Of a stretch of 49,434 nucleotides of DNA, positions 8,094-17,648 are shown one piece after another. The position numbers and the translations under genes are program-made. The notes beneath the pieces are model-generated. The model was not told where the DNA came from. It saw only the letters and a program-made list of their open reading frames with translations, and made no database searches. The stretch is from NCBI GenBank assembly GCA_029866215.1, contig JARWZU010000084.1, forward strand, positions 1 through 49,434, read 5' to 3'. Positions within the stretch are counted from its first letter, which is position 1. Every line of letters begins with the position of its first letter. The DNA comes from Akkermansiaceae bacterium (GTDB lineage: Bacteria; Verrucomicrobiota; Verrucomicrobiia; Verrucomicrobiales; Akkermansiaceae).

Positions 8094-10413
8094 AATTCCA
8101 AGCACCTCCAATATCCCATTCCTGCGGGTGCTGGCGGGCTTGATGCTATGCATCGCGCCGCTGGAACTTCTCGATGCACGAATCGTTTTGACACCCATCG
8201 CCAGCAGCGGGGGGGCTTCGGCGGATACCACCGTGATCTCGGTCAACGGCTTAGGTCGTCCCTCGGCTAACGAGGATTTCGCCGTGAGCGGCAGTGTTTC
8301 CGCGAGCGGAGCTCGCAATCGGAAGTTTTCATTCACGATCGATGCAGTCGGTCTCGCTTCGAATTCCGGTGCCCGCATGAAGGACGCGCTGATCGACCGC
8401 GATAGCGGGGGGAAACTTGGCGTCTGCGGCGGTAGCGGCAATGGCATCGAGGCGCTGGAGGGATTCCTAATCGGCATCAATGCGGCAGAACTCGAGCCCG
8501 GCCACGCTTGGCAGCTCACGGGTATCCGCTTCGAACTTATTAACGGCGACGAATCGTTCACCATTATCAACCGCAACGATCCGTCGCGGCGTATGACTGG
8601 AACTTCGAATACCATGGTCGATGTCAGCAGGCTTGGCCTCCTGGTCAACGGCGGTAGTGCGGATGCCGAAGTGGCCTCCGTTTTCGCTAACACCACTGCA
8701 GTCGCGACCTCGGCCTTCCGGATCACCGGATTCGAGCTCGACGCTGTTTCGCTCACCGCCGGTCCGGCCGCCACGTGGGGGAGTGTGCTCTATCCAGAAA
8801 ACTGGCAGCCACCGACACGAGCGTCGTTCTATCATGATAAGTTCATTCAGGATTTTTCCTACGCGGGTTATCGACGCTGCGAAACAGCCGTTCCGCGCAT
8901 CGTAGGACCGATTTTCGACGTCACGACCTACGGCGCGGATCCGACCGGCTCTGCCGACAGCACGGCAGCCATCCGGGCGGCGCTCACCGCGGCGAGAACT
9001 GCCGGCGGCGGTGCGGTCAGTCTGCCGCCTGGCACTTTCAAGATTTCCAACATTGGCGGAAATGAGATCTTACGCATTTCCGGAAACGGCGTGGTGTTGC
9101 GAGGAAGTGGGCCGGACCAGACATTTCTCCTCAACACCACTGTGGCCATGCGTAATTTGTCCACCCTGCGCATCCGCGGCTTGAACCCCACAGAGGGCAA
9201 AGCCGTTGCCATCACGCGCGACATCACCACACCGTCCAAGCGCATCTATCTCACCGATGCATCTTCCTTCGCTCCCGGCAACCTCATCGAGGTGCTTCGC
9301 GATTTCACCGAGGCATGGATCCTTGAACACGGACAAGAAGCTTGCTGGAAGTCCGAGACCAATGTCCCCGACCCAGCGAACTATCGACGCTGGGTCACGG
9401 CCGTGAACACCAGAGAAAACTACATCGAAATCGACATCCCGATGCGTTACGCCTGCCTCACGCGTGACCGCTCGAGAGTGAGAAAACTTTCTGGGCGGAT
9501 CTCGGAATGCGGAATCGAAGATCTTTCCATCGGGAATGTGCAGCATCCGGGATCCCAGTGGGGCGAGGAGGATTTTTCAAAACCCGGCACCTCCGCCTAC
9601 GATGTCGCGTTCAGCGTGGTCATCGACGTCCAGTCCGCCGTCGATTGCTGGGTCTCTAACGTGAAGAGCTTCCAACCCGCAGGAAACACTTCGACCAGCC
9701 ACAACCCATCAAACGGCATCAGGGTTAGTTCCTCGAAAAACATCACGGTGAGGAACTGCGACTTCCAGCGCCCCCAATACGGCGGCGGTGGCGGGAATGG
9801 CTACATGTACCGACTGCAGAGCGCGGACGATTGCTTGGTGGCCGACAGCATCGCCGAGTTCAACCGGCACGGTTTCGTGGTTTCCCACTCAGGTGCCACC
9901 GGAAACGTGTTCCTGCGCTGCGAAGACCGCACCAGCAACCGCGCCACGGGCTCCGGCGGCGCGGGTTACATCACGAGCGGTGGTGATGGCAGTGACAATC
10001 ACATGCATTTCAGTCACTCGAACCTTTGGGACAATTGCCGTGCTGTCGACAGTTTCTACGAAGCCATTTTCCGAGTCACCACCGGTCAGGGCCTCTCAAG
10101 CGCCCACGGTCTCTACTGGAACACCAGCGGCTCCGGTACTGTTTACCCAAAAAAATTAGTGGTCACCGAGCAGGGCCGCTACGGCTATGTCATCGGCACC
10201 AGTGGAGCGGTCGATGCGGTGGCCACCAAGGACCCTTCACTCCACAACACCGCTCCGGCGGATCACATCGAAGGCGTGGGACTCGGCAGGACGCTCTTCC
10301 CCGCCTCGATCTATCAGGATCAGCTTGAGCGCCGCCTTGCAGCAGGGATCAGGGTGACATCCAGCGCAACGGGGGAGCGGGCCAGCCAGCCTCCAAGCAG
10401 GCATCGGGATTGA
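8086..10413 (+). CDS. Exported right-handed beta-helix protein (pectate lyase superfamily type)
   Basis: The ATG at 8086 overlaps the previous stop (8091-8093); a GTG at 8083 directly before it is also possible. The overlap implies translational coupling. After a hydrophobic export signal comes a beta-sandwich-like region (about 30-235). It is followed by FDVTTYGADPTGSADST (from about residue 275), the standard opening of pectate-lyase-3/GH28-type beta-helices, including the GGGAVSLPPGTFKI turn. The helix runs to about 720, with Asn/Gly-rich coils (NGIRVSSSKNITVRNCDF). Such folds carry pectin, rhamnogalacturonan, alginate and similar lyases or hydrolases. The substrate cannot be read from the sequence. 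The coupled propeller-like gene and the downstream sulfatase suggest joint action on one polysaccharide. Confidence 0.75.
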   Translation: MTEIPSTSNIPFLRVLAGLMLCIAPLELLDARIVLTPIASSGGASADTTVISVNGLGRPSANEDFAVSGSVSASGARNRKFSFTIDAVGLASNSGARMKDALIDRDSGGKLGVCGGSGNGIEALEGFLIGINAAELEPGHAWQLTGIRFELINGDESFTIINRNDPSRRMTGTSNTMVDVSRLGLLVNGGSADAEVASVFANTTAVATSAFRITGFELDAVSLTAGPAATWGSVLYPENWQPPTRASFYHDKFIQDFSYAGYRRCETAVPRIVGPIFDVTTYGADPTGSADSTAAIRAALTAARTAGGGAVSLPPGTFKISNIGGNEILRISGNGVVLRGSGPDQTFLLNTTVAMRNLSTLRIRGLNPTEGKAVAITRDITTPSKRIYLTDASSFAPGNLIEVLRDFTEAWILEHGQEACWKSETNVPDPANYRRWVTAVNTRENYIEIDIPMRYACLTRDRSRVRKLSGRISECGIEDLSIGNVQHPGSQWGEEDFSKPGTSAYDVAFSVVIDVQSAVDCWVSNVKSFQPAGNTSTSHNPSNGIRVSSSKNITVRNCDFQRPQYGGGGGNGYMYRLQSADDCLVADSIAEFNRHGFVVSHSGATGNVFLRCEDRTSNRATGSGGAGYITSGGDGSDNHMHFSHSNLWDNCRAVDSFYEAIFRVTTGQGLSSAHGLYWNTSGSGTVYPKKLVVTEQGRYGYVIGTSGAVDAVATKDPSLHNTAPADHIEGVGLGRTLFPASIYQDQLERRLAAGIRVTSSATGERASQPPSRHRD

Positions 10414-10509
10414 AGGTGCAGGCGTTGTGATGAACGCGATGATGTTAAATTTTTTAATCATTCAGAAAACCCCGGCGGCGTGCAAACCTTGCCTGTCACC
10501 CACTGGCAC

Positions 10510-11994
10510 ATGAAACATCTACTCCTCGTCCTCTTCGTAGTTTCATCTACTTCGATCGCCGCAGTGAGGCCCAATGTTCTCCTCATCCTCGTTGATGACC
10601 TCAGGCCCGCCATCGGAGCCTTTGGCGACAAGATCGCGATCACTCCGAATCTCGACCGACTCACGCATCGTGGAATGCGCTTTGATGCCGCCTACTGCAA
10701 CCAAGCGGTGTGCACACCGTCCCGTTTCAATCTCATGCTCGGCTCACGCTCAACCTCCAGCGGACTTTACGACCTCGATAGCGACCTGCGCAACGCTTTC
10801 CCCAATGCAGTCACCCTGCCTCAGCATTTCGCCAAGCACGGCTACCGCACTGAGTCTCTCGGCAAAGTCTTCCACATCGGTCATGGAAATGGCGGCGATC
10901 CTGAATCATTCTCCGTTCCGCACTTCAAGGACTTGGTGGTCGAGTACAAACTGCCGGGCAGTACGAACGGTGGCCAGCTCACGCGGGAAGAGGGATACTT
11001 CGCCAATCAGGGGAAATTCGATACCGAAGGCAAGCTGCGGCCGCGCGGCGCGGCATTCGAGGCCCCTGAGGTCGAGGACGAAGCCTATGCCGATGGCCGC
11101 ATCGCGAAGGAAACGATCAAACGTCTCACCGCCGCCAAGGAGAGCGACCAACCGTTTTTCATCGCAACTGGCTTCAGCCGTCCGCACCTGCCATTCAGCG
11201 TTCCCAAAAAATATTGGGATTTCTACGATTCGGAAAAATTCAATCTAGCAGCCATCAACTCGCCCCCCAAAGGAGCACCCAAGTGGGCGGTCAAGGCTGG
11301 CGCGACTGGCGAGATCTCCGCTTACAAACCGGTTCCTGAAAAGGGCGACATCGGAGACGATCTCGCACGCCAGCTCATCCACGGCTACTACGCATCCACG
11401 AGTTATGTGGATGCTCAAATCGGTAAGGTCATCGACGCCATCGATCGCCTCGGTTTTGCAGAAAACACGATCCTTGTCCTCTGGGGCGACAATGGCTTCC
11501 ATCTCGGCGAGCTCGGCATCTGGACCAAGCATGTCAACTACGAGACAGCCACCCGCATCCCCATCGTCATCGTCGCGCCCGGCTTCACCGCGCCCGGCTC
11601 TTCCACAGACCAACTCGCCGAAACCGTCGATATCTATCCGACCTTGGCCGCTCTGGCCGGACTCCCAGCCCCGGCGGGCCCGCAGCCGATCGATGGCACC
11701 AGCCTTGTCCCTGTCCTAAGGGATCCCGCCGCCCGCGTCCGAGACCACGCCTATCATTGCTTTCCCCGCGGCGGCATGCTCGGCTCGGCCATCCGGACAG
11801 ACCGTTATCGGCTGGTCGACTGGCGTCCGATCGGCAAGCCCGATGCCACCCCCGTCTGCGAACTCTACGACTATCAAGGCGGTGCGGTGGAAACTGTGAA
11901 TTTGGCGGATGCCAAACCCGGCATCGTCGCTAACCTGCGAGCCATCCTCGCCGGCCATCGGCAACCACACGGTTTCTCGGTTAAAGAGAAATGA
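10510..11994 (+). CDS. Exported sulfatase, iduronate-2-sulfatase-like (S1 family)
   Basis: This arylsulfatase-superfamily enzyme has 494 residues from the ATG at 10510, which gives a clean signal peptide ending at IAAVRP. A GTG at 10480 would add ten residues before the signal and is less likely. The metal-binding Asp29-Asp30 pair (NVLLILVDD), the formylglycine motif CTPSR with Cys68, and the later metal-site segment GDNGFHLGELG (about 325-335) are all present, so it should be active after Cys maturation by a sulfatase-maturating enzyme not in this window. The pattern around CNQAVCTPSR and the GKVFH segment resembles the iduronate-2-sulfatase group (S1_7-like), whose bacterial members act on sulfated polysaccharides of algae or host. 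Expected location: periplasm or outside. Confidence 0.9.
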   Translation: MKHLLLVLFVVSSTSIAAVRPNVLLILVDDLRPAIGAFGDKIAITPNLDRLTHRGMRFDAAYCNQAVCTPSRFNLMLGSRSTSSGLYDLDSDLRNAFPNAVTLPQHFAKHGYRTESLGKVFHIGHGNGGDPESFSVPHFKDLVVEYKLPGSTNGGQLTREEGYFANQGKFDTEGKLRPRGAAFEAPEVEDEAYADGRIAKETIKRLTAAKESDQPFFIATGFSRPHLPFSVPKKYWDFYDSEKFNLAAINSPPKGAPKWAVKAGATGEISAYKPVPEKGDIGDDLARQLIHGYYASTSYVDAQIGKVIDAIDRLGFAENTILVLWGDNGFHLGELGIWTKHVNYETATRIPIVIVAPGFTAPGSSTDQLAETVDIYPTLAALAGLPAPAGPQPIDGTSLVPVLRDPAARVRDHAYHCFPRGGMLGSAIRTDRYRLVDWRPIGKPDATPVCELYDYQGGAVETVNLADAKPGIVANLRAILAGHRQPHGFSVKEK

Positions 11995-12153
11995 CATGCG
12001 CCTGATCCGGCCCAAACTCCCGCTTTTTGTTTTCGAGGCGCTCGGATCGATAAAATGCGTGCTCCCGATGTCTCGATGCATGTGCGCTGGGGGAAACGGA
12101 GGCTGCAAACAACTTTGAGAATGCGAAAGCTCAGCGGAGAACCCGGGGAGGGT

Positions 12154-12930
12154 CTAAAAAGCGTACCATGGCGAGGGGTCATCCTGACCTGCGCAGTCGC
12201 AGGCAATGTGACCGTGGCCTAGGTCGGTGAGGCATTCACGAAGCATGGTCCGGATGATGTCGGGGCGGTTGCAGTCTGAACTGAGGTGGCCGAGTACGAT
12301 TTGAACCAGGCCTGGGTGAGCAATGTTGCGCACCAACTCGGTGACTTGTGAGTTTGATAAATGCCCGTGACGCGAGCTGATTCGTTGCTTGGTCGACCAG
12401 GGACGCTTGGTGTCTTGTTCCAGAAGGGATTCGTCATAATTTGCTTCGACGAAAATCCCGTGGAGGCCGTGAAGCCGCGCCGTCAGGGCTTGATTCACAA
12501 ATCCGATGTCAGAGAGGAATCCCAAGCGTTTGGAACCATGGCCGATGATGAATCCGACGGGGTCAACCGCGTCGTGTGGAATCCCGAAGGTCTCGACGGT
12601 GGCACCGGCGATGGAAAACGTTTGGTTTGCTTCGAAGGATTTCCAGGTGCCGGCCTCGATTCCCGATTCACGGACGACTCGTGCCGTGGAGGGTGTGGCG
12701 AAAACTGGGGTGGGGTATTGCTTGATGAAAACTTTCAATCCCCGGACGTGGTCGCCGTGCTCGTGGGTGAGCAAGATTCCGTCGAGCGATGCTGGATCGA
12801 TGCCGACGTGGTGAAGACGCAGTGTCAGTTGCTTGGCGCTCAAGCCTGCGTCGATCATGAGGCGGAGTCCGCCGCAGTCGACCACCGCTGCATTTCCGCC
12901 GCTACCGCTGCCCAACACTGAAAAACGCAT
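12154..12930 (-). CDS. MBL-fold metallo-hydrolase, YycJ/WalJ-like
   Basis: A 258-residue cytoplasmic protein starting at MRFSVLGSGSGGN, the standard opening of the YycJ/WalJ group; an upstream ATG at 12993 would add 21 residues with no homologous look. The metal-binding motif THEHGDH is at residues 55-61, with further conserved GIPHDAVDPVGF and LGHLSSDCN segments carrying the remaining His/Asp ligands. Members are predicted phosphodiesterases or nucleases and are linked in some bacteria to cell-wall regulation and DNA repair; the substrate here is not known. It lies alone, convergent with the sulfatase and in the same direction as the dehydrogenase upstream. Confidence 0.85.
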   Translation of the reverse strand: MRFSVLGSGSGGNAAVVDCGGLRLMIDAGLSAKQLTLRLHHVGIDPASLDGILLTHEHGDHVRGLKVFIKQYPTPVFATPSTARVVRESGIEAGTWKSFEANQTFSIAGATVETFGIPHDAVDPVGFIIGHGSKRLGFLSDIGFVNQALTARLHGLHGIFVEANYDESLLEQDTKRPWSTKQRISSRHGHLSNSQVTELVRNIAHPGLVQIVLGHLSSDCNRPDIIRTMLRECLTDLGHGHIACDCAGQDDPSPWYAF

Positions 12931-13253
12931 CACGGGCGGGACGATGCCGAACGGAGTCGGATCTAGCAAGGACATCATCGAAGCCCCGCCCAAGATGTTG
13001 AAAAAAGATAACCGCTGTGCCGTCCTTGGCGCTGTGAGCCACGTTCCGTAAACTCAATAAGTGGGGTCGTTCGGTGGTATTGCAATCTTCCTGTGAAGGC
13101 ATGATCGATCACACCGGGAGATGACCCCGATTTAATCATATCGGTTCGGGCCAGCTACCAAATTAGTCGTACACAGCAGTCGAGGGGATCTTACCGCAGG
13201 ACACGAACTTCGCAACATCAAAAAACGTTGAGGATGCCTGCGCGAGTGAACGA
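12931..13253. other. Non-coding gap of about 320 bases
   Basis: It lies between the MBL-fold gene and the dehydrogenase gene, both on the minus strand. It probably holds the promoter of the MBL gene and the 3' end of the dehydrogenase transcript. I see no convincing hairpin with a T tract, no RNA gene and no repeat in it. The first 63 bases could be coding if the longer MBL start is used. Confidence 0.6.
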
Positions 13254-14213
13254 TCAGATCACGCCATTGGCGCAATTGCAGTCACCTTCGCCCTTGAATG
13301 CATTGATCAAGTTGGTGAGTGACTTCATGGCTTGGCGTGGAACGCTTTCGTAGGTGCGGGAGCCGATGTGCGGAGTGATCACGCAGTTAGGCGCCGAGAG
13401 AAGCGGGTGATCTGCCGGTGGTGGTTCGATGTCGAGGACGTCGGCACCGTAGCCGCCGACTTTGCCGCTCTTGAGGGCCGCGACCATGTCGGGGGTTTCG
13501 ACGATTTCGCCGCGAGCGCAGTTGAGGATGATTACGCCATCCTTCATTTCGGCGATTTTTTCCGTGCGGATCATGCTGCGAGTTTCATCAGAGAGGTTGC
13601 AGTGGAGTGAAACCACATCCGACTGGGTGAGTACCTCATCCATGGTGGCGCAGCGGGTCACGCCGTATTCGGTCGCGAACTTTTCGTCCCAGTACGGGTC
13701 GAAGGCGATGATCGGCATGCCGAAGGCTTTGGCGCGGATGGCCACTTCCTTGCCGATGCGGCCGAGGCCGACGATGCCCATGGTTTTATCGGCGATTTCA
13801 TGACCGGTGAGGCGAAGCCATTCGCCTTGGCGTGCGGCAGCCGCCGTGGTGACGATGTGCTTGGTGATGCCGATGAGCAGGCCGAACGTGTGTTCAGCGA
13901 CGGTCGTGTGGTTGACGCCTGGGGTGAAGAGGACGGGGATTTTGAGTTCCTTGGTTGCAGGCACGTCGATTTTATCGAGGCCGATTCCGTACTTGGAGAT
14001 GATTTTCAAGCGTGGCAGTGATTTCTCCAGCACCGCGCGTGAGATGGCATCGTCGCCGCAGAGGAAGGCATCAAAGTCGCCCGCGAGTTCGAGCATGCGG
14101 GCCTCGGTGAGTGGGCCGCGTTCGCGGACGACCTCCCAGCCTTGGGCTTCCATGAGTGAGTGGTGAGGGCCAGGAGTGTCTTGATAGCTGCAGGTGGTGA
14201 GTAGGACGCGCAT
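13254..14213 (-). CDS. D-isomer-specific 2-hydroxyacid dehydrogenase (short, phosphoglycerate dehydrogenase-like)
   Basis: A 319-residue NAD-dependent oxidoreductase without the C-terminal ACT region of serA. The nucleotide-binding motif GLGRIG is at residues 149-154, and the catalytic triad is Arg234 (NCARGE), Glu263 (DIEPPP) and His282 (TPHIGS). The substrate is a 2-hydroxy or 2-keto acid; the family includes phosphoglycerate, hydroxypyruvate and glyoxylate reductases, and I cannot choose between them. The C-terminus ends with a Cys pair (DCNCANG), which is unusual but of unknown meaning. A full-length SerA is encoded at 47366-48961, so this one probably serves a different reaction. The protease gene lies 96 bases upstream on the same strand. 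Confidence 0.88.
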   Translation of the reverse strand: MRVLLTTCSYQDTPGPHHSLMEAQGWEVVRERGPLTEARMLELAGDFDAFLCGDDAISRAVLEKSLPRLKIISKYGIGLDKIDVPATKELKIPVLFTPGVNHTTVAEHTFGLLIGITKHIVTTAAAARQGEWLRLTGHEIADKTMGIVGLGRIGKEVAIRAKAFGMPIIAFDPYWDEKFATEYGVTRCATMDEVLTQSDVVSLHCNLSDETRSMIRTEKIAEMKDGVIILNCARGEIVETPDMVAALKSGKVGGYGADVLDIEPPPADHPLLSAPNCVITPHIGSRTYESVPRQAMKSLTNLINAFKGEGDCNCANGVI

Positions 14214-14309
14214 GGGCCGATCGAAACGGATGGTCTTGGAAAAATCAAGTTCCCCGTGCCGAGAGGGTGAGTTTTTGATAGATTCCCCGTTTTTTCAGGG
14301 GTTTCTCGG

Positions 14310-16409
14310 TCATTCTGGGATCGGGTAGAGTCGGTAGAACCGCTTGGATGCGGTACTCAGGGCGTTTTGGTCGACGACTTCGATGAGGGAGCCTGTGCCG
14401 ATGACCGTCGTGCCGAGTATCGACCAATTCATGAGATCGGCGCTCCATAGGATTTGGTAAGAGGTATCCTCGACGCTGGGGAATCCGATCTTGAAATGGT
14501 TCGCGGCTGCACCGGTGCCTCTGGATGATTGGGTGATGGCGAGGTAGCTGCTGGGGTTGGTGGGGGAGGTGCCGCTGAGGAATTCTGCGAGGTTGTCGAA
14601 GCGGTCGGCATCGCTGTCTTGTGTGCCGGTTTTTGTAAGGTTGCCGAAATAGTCGGTTTCCCACCAGTCCGGTAGGCCGTCGCCGTCGGTGTCGACGACT
14701 CCGAGGAGGTTCAGGCGGCCGCCGGTGGTCATTTTTCCTGAGAGGCTCGCGGTGGAGGTGGTGTGGCTGAGAATCCGAGTGATGCGTTGGCTGAGAGAGT
14801 CCGTAGGGAAATTCATGGCGGCGAAGGATACCGCTGCGGTGACATGAGGGGTGGCCATCGAGGTTCCGTTGAGAAATTGATAGGCTTGGGTCGGATCTGG
14901 AGAGTTGCGTACGTTACCGATGAGGCCGAGCTTGGTGAGTAGATCTGCCCCATCGGCTTGGGTGATCTGCATGGATGGGATCCATGCGCCTGGGGTGCTG
15001 AGTGTCCAGGTGATTGCGTTCAGAGCGTTGCCGGTATTGTCATAAATGATGGCAGCGATTGCCCCGGCGTTCATTGCATTGGTGACCTTGACTGAGAAGT
15101 CGAGCGTGCCGCGTTGGATGAGAGCGATGTTGCCCTGCACGTTTGAGGGGAAGTCGGCAGCATTACCGATTCCGCACGACCGGATGTACGCGCTGATGCC
15201 GGTTGCGGGCGTGGTGCCAGAGAAGGTTAGAGGCTTCGTCTGGTAGGTGGATGTTCCCACGGTGATGCTTGAGAGCCTCGCGGTGACCATGCTGAGTGGC
15301 TCCGTTGAATAGATGTTCGTGCCCGGTGCGGCAAGGTCCACGGTGGTGAGGCCATAGCTTGAAAAGCTGGAGAGACCGTAGTTCTGGTCGAGCGCGGCGA
15401 CGGAAATGATATTGGCGGCGGGGTAGCTTGATGGATAAAATGGAGTGCTGTCGTTGTTGCTTGCACTATTTCCTGCGGCCGCGCAGAGGACGATGCCCGC
15501 GCTGCCGAGGGCGGCAATCGCGTTTTGATCGGCGGTGGTAGGTGAAGCTCCTCCGAACGATGCATTCAGCGCGACGATGTTTATGCCTCGTTGTTTGAGC
15601 GTGATCGCGTAATTGTAAGCGGCGATGATCGCTGAAGTGGTCATGGTGAGGCCATCTGAGGAAACCTTGAGTGGTAAAATTTTGGCGCGGTAATTCACGC
15701 CGATCACTCCTGCGAGGTTTTTTCCGATCGCGCCCGCCGTTCCCGCCACGTGGGTGCCATGATATCCTGAGTCGGTGACCGAGCCATTTCCGTTGGCGAA
15801 ATTGTAGCCGTTGACGTCATCGATGTAGCCGTCGCCATCGTCGTCGATGCCATTGCCGGGAACCTCTCCGGGGTTGACCCAGATGTTTGCAGTTAGATCA
15901 GGATGGGTGAGGTCGATCCCCGTGTCGACGATTCCGACGACTACTCCATTGGTGGTTTGTCTTGAGCGTTTCCACGCGGGGATGAAATTGATGTCTGCGC
16001 CGCTGGTCCCCGTTGTGCCATTCACCACTTGGCCGGTATTGCGCAAACCCCAGAGTTTTGAGAAATCGGTATCATTGGGCGGGGGGGCAAAGACGCGGCG
16101 GATGTAGTTCGGCTCTGCGGTCTCGACATTGGGGTCGGCTTTCAGCGTTTGGATCAATTGAGGAGTGCTCATTTGTCGGTTGCGGACGAGCCCGACTACG
16201 CGTTGATGGTGCATCGATATCTTGTCGTAAGTTTCCGCCAGCTCGATGGAATTTCGATTCAGTGTGGTGGTTGCGGTGATGCTTTGAACATTCGGCTTAA
16301 ACGTGACCAAGGCTTCTCCGGCAACGTACTCGTCCTCAGCAGATGCAAAAAGAAGAGCGATAGAGGCGACGATCAAGCAGCCAAACAATGCGATGCGTGG
16401 GGCATTCAT
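14310..16409 (-). CDS. Exported subtilisin-like serine protease (S8) with PA insert and calcium-type tail
   Basis: 699 residues. A signal peptide (cut near ASA, residue 24) is followed by a propeptide-like region (about 25-105). The S8 catalytic domain has Asp162 (GIVDTGID), His217 (GYHGTHVAGT), the oxyanion Asn314 (AAAGN) and Ser517 (NGTSMATPH). A protease-associated (PA) domain is inserted between about 385 and 505, as in some plant and bacterial subtilases. After the catalytic domain comes DTDGDGLPDWWE followed by DSDADRFDNLAEFLSG, an Asp-rich calcium-binding-like linker, and then a beta-rich domain of about 85 residues. This tail resembles the end of the first protein in the window. It is probably secreted and acts on extracellular protein. 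All key residues are present. It is divergent from the dihydrouridine synthase gene. Confidence 0.93.
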   Translation of the reverse strand: MNAPRIALFGCLIVASIALLFASAEDEYVAGEALVTFKPNVQSITATTTLNRNSIELAETYDKISMHHQRVVGLVRNRQMSTPQLIQTLKADPNVETAEPNYIRRVFAPPPNDTDFSKLWGLRNTGQVVNGTTGTSGADINFIPAWKRSRQTTNGVVVGIVDTGIDLTHPDLTANIWVNPGEVPGNGIDDDGDGYIDDVNGYNFANGNGSVTDSGYHGTHVAGTAGAIGKNLAGVIGVNYRAKILPLKVSSDGLTMTTSAIIAAYNYAITLKQRGINIVALNASFGGASPTTADQNAIAALGSAGIVLCAAAGNSASNNDSTPFYPSSYPAANIISVAALDQNYGLSSFSSYGLTTVDLAAPGTNIYSTEPLSMVTARLSSITVGTSTYQTKPLTFSGTTPATGISAYIRSCGIGNAADFPSNVQGNIALIQRGTLDFSVKVTNAMNAGAIAAIIYDNTGNALNAITWTLSTPGAWIPSMQITQADGADLLTKLGLIGNVRNSPDPTQAYQFLNGTSMATPHVTAAVSFAAMNFPTDSLSQRITRILSHTTSTASLSGKMTTGGRLNLLGVVDTDGDGLPDWWETDYFGNLTKTGTQDSDADRFDNLAEFLSGTSPTNPSSYLAITQSSRGTGAAANHFKIGFPSVEDTSYQILWSADLMNWSILGTTVIGTGSLIEVVDQNALSTASKRFYRLYPIPE

Positions 16410-16576
16410 GGGAATAGGGGGTCGTGGGTGAATGGGGGACGGGTGGTTTTACACTATAACCCCAAAGCGGATCTTGTCTGTGTCATTTCTGCAAACGAGT
16501 TCTATTCGGCCAATTGGCTGATTCGATTTTGTAGAATTTTGATTTTGTTTTTGAGTTTCGTGTCTAGCGTCGGCTC

Positions 16577-17611
16577 GTGCTTCCTTGGTTTTCAGAGGGT
16601 CAGTTCCCGTTGTATCTCGCGCCAATGGCGGGGGTGACCGATGTGATTTTTCGGCAGATTTGCAAGGAATTGGGGGCGGATGTGATGGTGACCGAGTTCG
16701 TGTCTGCGGAGGGGATCATGCAGGCTGATGACAGGACACGGAAATACACTGAGTTTCATGAAAGTCAGCGGCCGGTGGGTGTTCAGTTGTTCGGCGCAGA
16801 TGGCGAGAGGATGGGGGAAGCTGCCAAAAAGATCATCGACTGGAAGCGGCCAGATTTCATCGACATCAACTTTGGCTGCCCGGTGAATAAGGTGGTTGCG
16901 AGGAATGGTGGTTCGTCTTTGCTGCGGGATTGCCCGATATTGGCGGCGGTGGCATCTGGGGTGGCGAGAGCGGTGGGTGACCACGTGCCGGTAACTGCCA
17001 AGATGCGGATCGGCTGGGATGAAAATTCGGTCAATGCGGTTGAGGTCGCAAAAATTCTTGAGGATTGCGGGATGCAGGCAATTGCCGTTCATGGCCGGAC
17101 TCGTGCGCAAGGGTACGGGGGCGAGGCGAATTGGGAGGTGATCGATGCCGTGGCACGAGCCGTGCGGATCCCGGTGATTGGCAATGGTGACATCACCTGT
17201 GGCGCCGACCTCGTGAAGCGGCGGAACACTGCCGTCTCAGGGGTCATGATCGGGCGGGCTGCGATGCAGAATCCTTGGGTTTTTCGCGAGGCAAAGCATT
17301 TTCTTGAGACGGGAGAGGTGCTACCTGAGGTGAGTGTGGAGGAGCGGTGGGAGCTAGTGATTCGTCATTGTCGGTTGGCTGTAGAGAGCCGCAGGAATGG
17401 CAATGAAAAGCAGACTCTGACGGCGATGCGTTCGCGTTTGATGGCTTACTGCAAAGGATTTCCTGGTGCCAAGGAGTTGCGGCAGCGACTTTGTCAGGTG
17501 TCTTCGATCGCGGAGGTTGAGGACCTTGCGGCGTGGACACTTGCAAAGCTGGAACTCGGCGGAGGCTTGAATTTGGAATCTGTTGAAAGTCTCGCTGCAA
17601 ATCTGCAGTAA
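16577..17611 (+). CDS. dusB: tRNA-dihydrouridine synthase (DusB/NifR3 type)
   Basis: A 344-residue FMN-dependent enzyme that reduces uridines in the tRNA D-loop. It has a GTG start (16577) with no in-frame ATG before the conserved APMAGVTD (residues 15-22). Other family marks are INFGCPVNKV with the catalytic proton donor Cys101, RNGGSSLL just after, the KMRIGWD segment, AVHGRTRAQGY and VIGNGDI (FMN phosphate site). Length and motif order match DusB; DusA or DusC assignment is less likely but not excluded. The gene is divergent from the protease gene and followed by a hairpin. The 167-base divergent gap carries several ATTTTG/TTTTTG repeats of unclear meaning. Confidence 0.93.
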   Translation: MLPWFSEGQFPLYLAPMAGVTDVIFRQICKELGADVMVTEFVSAEGIMQADDRTRKYTEFHESQRPVGVQLFGADGERMGEAAKKIIDWKRPDFIDINFGCPVNKVVARNGGSSLLRDCPILAAVASGVARAVGDHVPVTAKMRIGWDENSVNAVEVAKILEDCGMQAIAVHGRTRAQGYGGEANWEVIDAVARAVRIPVIGNGDITCGADLVKRRNTAVSGVMIGRAAMQNPWVFREAKHFLETGEVLPEVSVEERWELVIRHCRLAVESRRNGNEKQTLTAMRSRLMAYCKGFPGAKELRQRLCQVSSIAEVEDLAAWTLAKLELGGGLNLESVESLAANLQ

Positions 17612-17615
17612 CCCC

Positions 17616-17634
17616 TAAGGGCGGGGTGCCCTTA
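17616..17634 (+). terminator. Intrinsic-terminator-like hairpin after dusB
   Basis: TAAGGGC (17616-17622) pairs perfectly with GCCCTTA (17628-17634) around the loop GGGGT, five bases after the dusB stop codon. The following bases (TTCAGTTG) form only a poor T tract. It sits immediately before the start of the next gene, so partial read-through is possible. Confidence 0.55.
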
Positions 17635-17648
17635 TTCAGTTGATCGAC

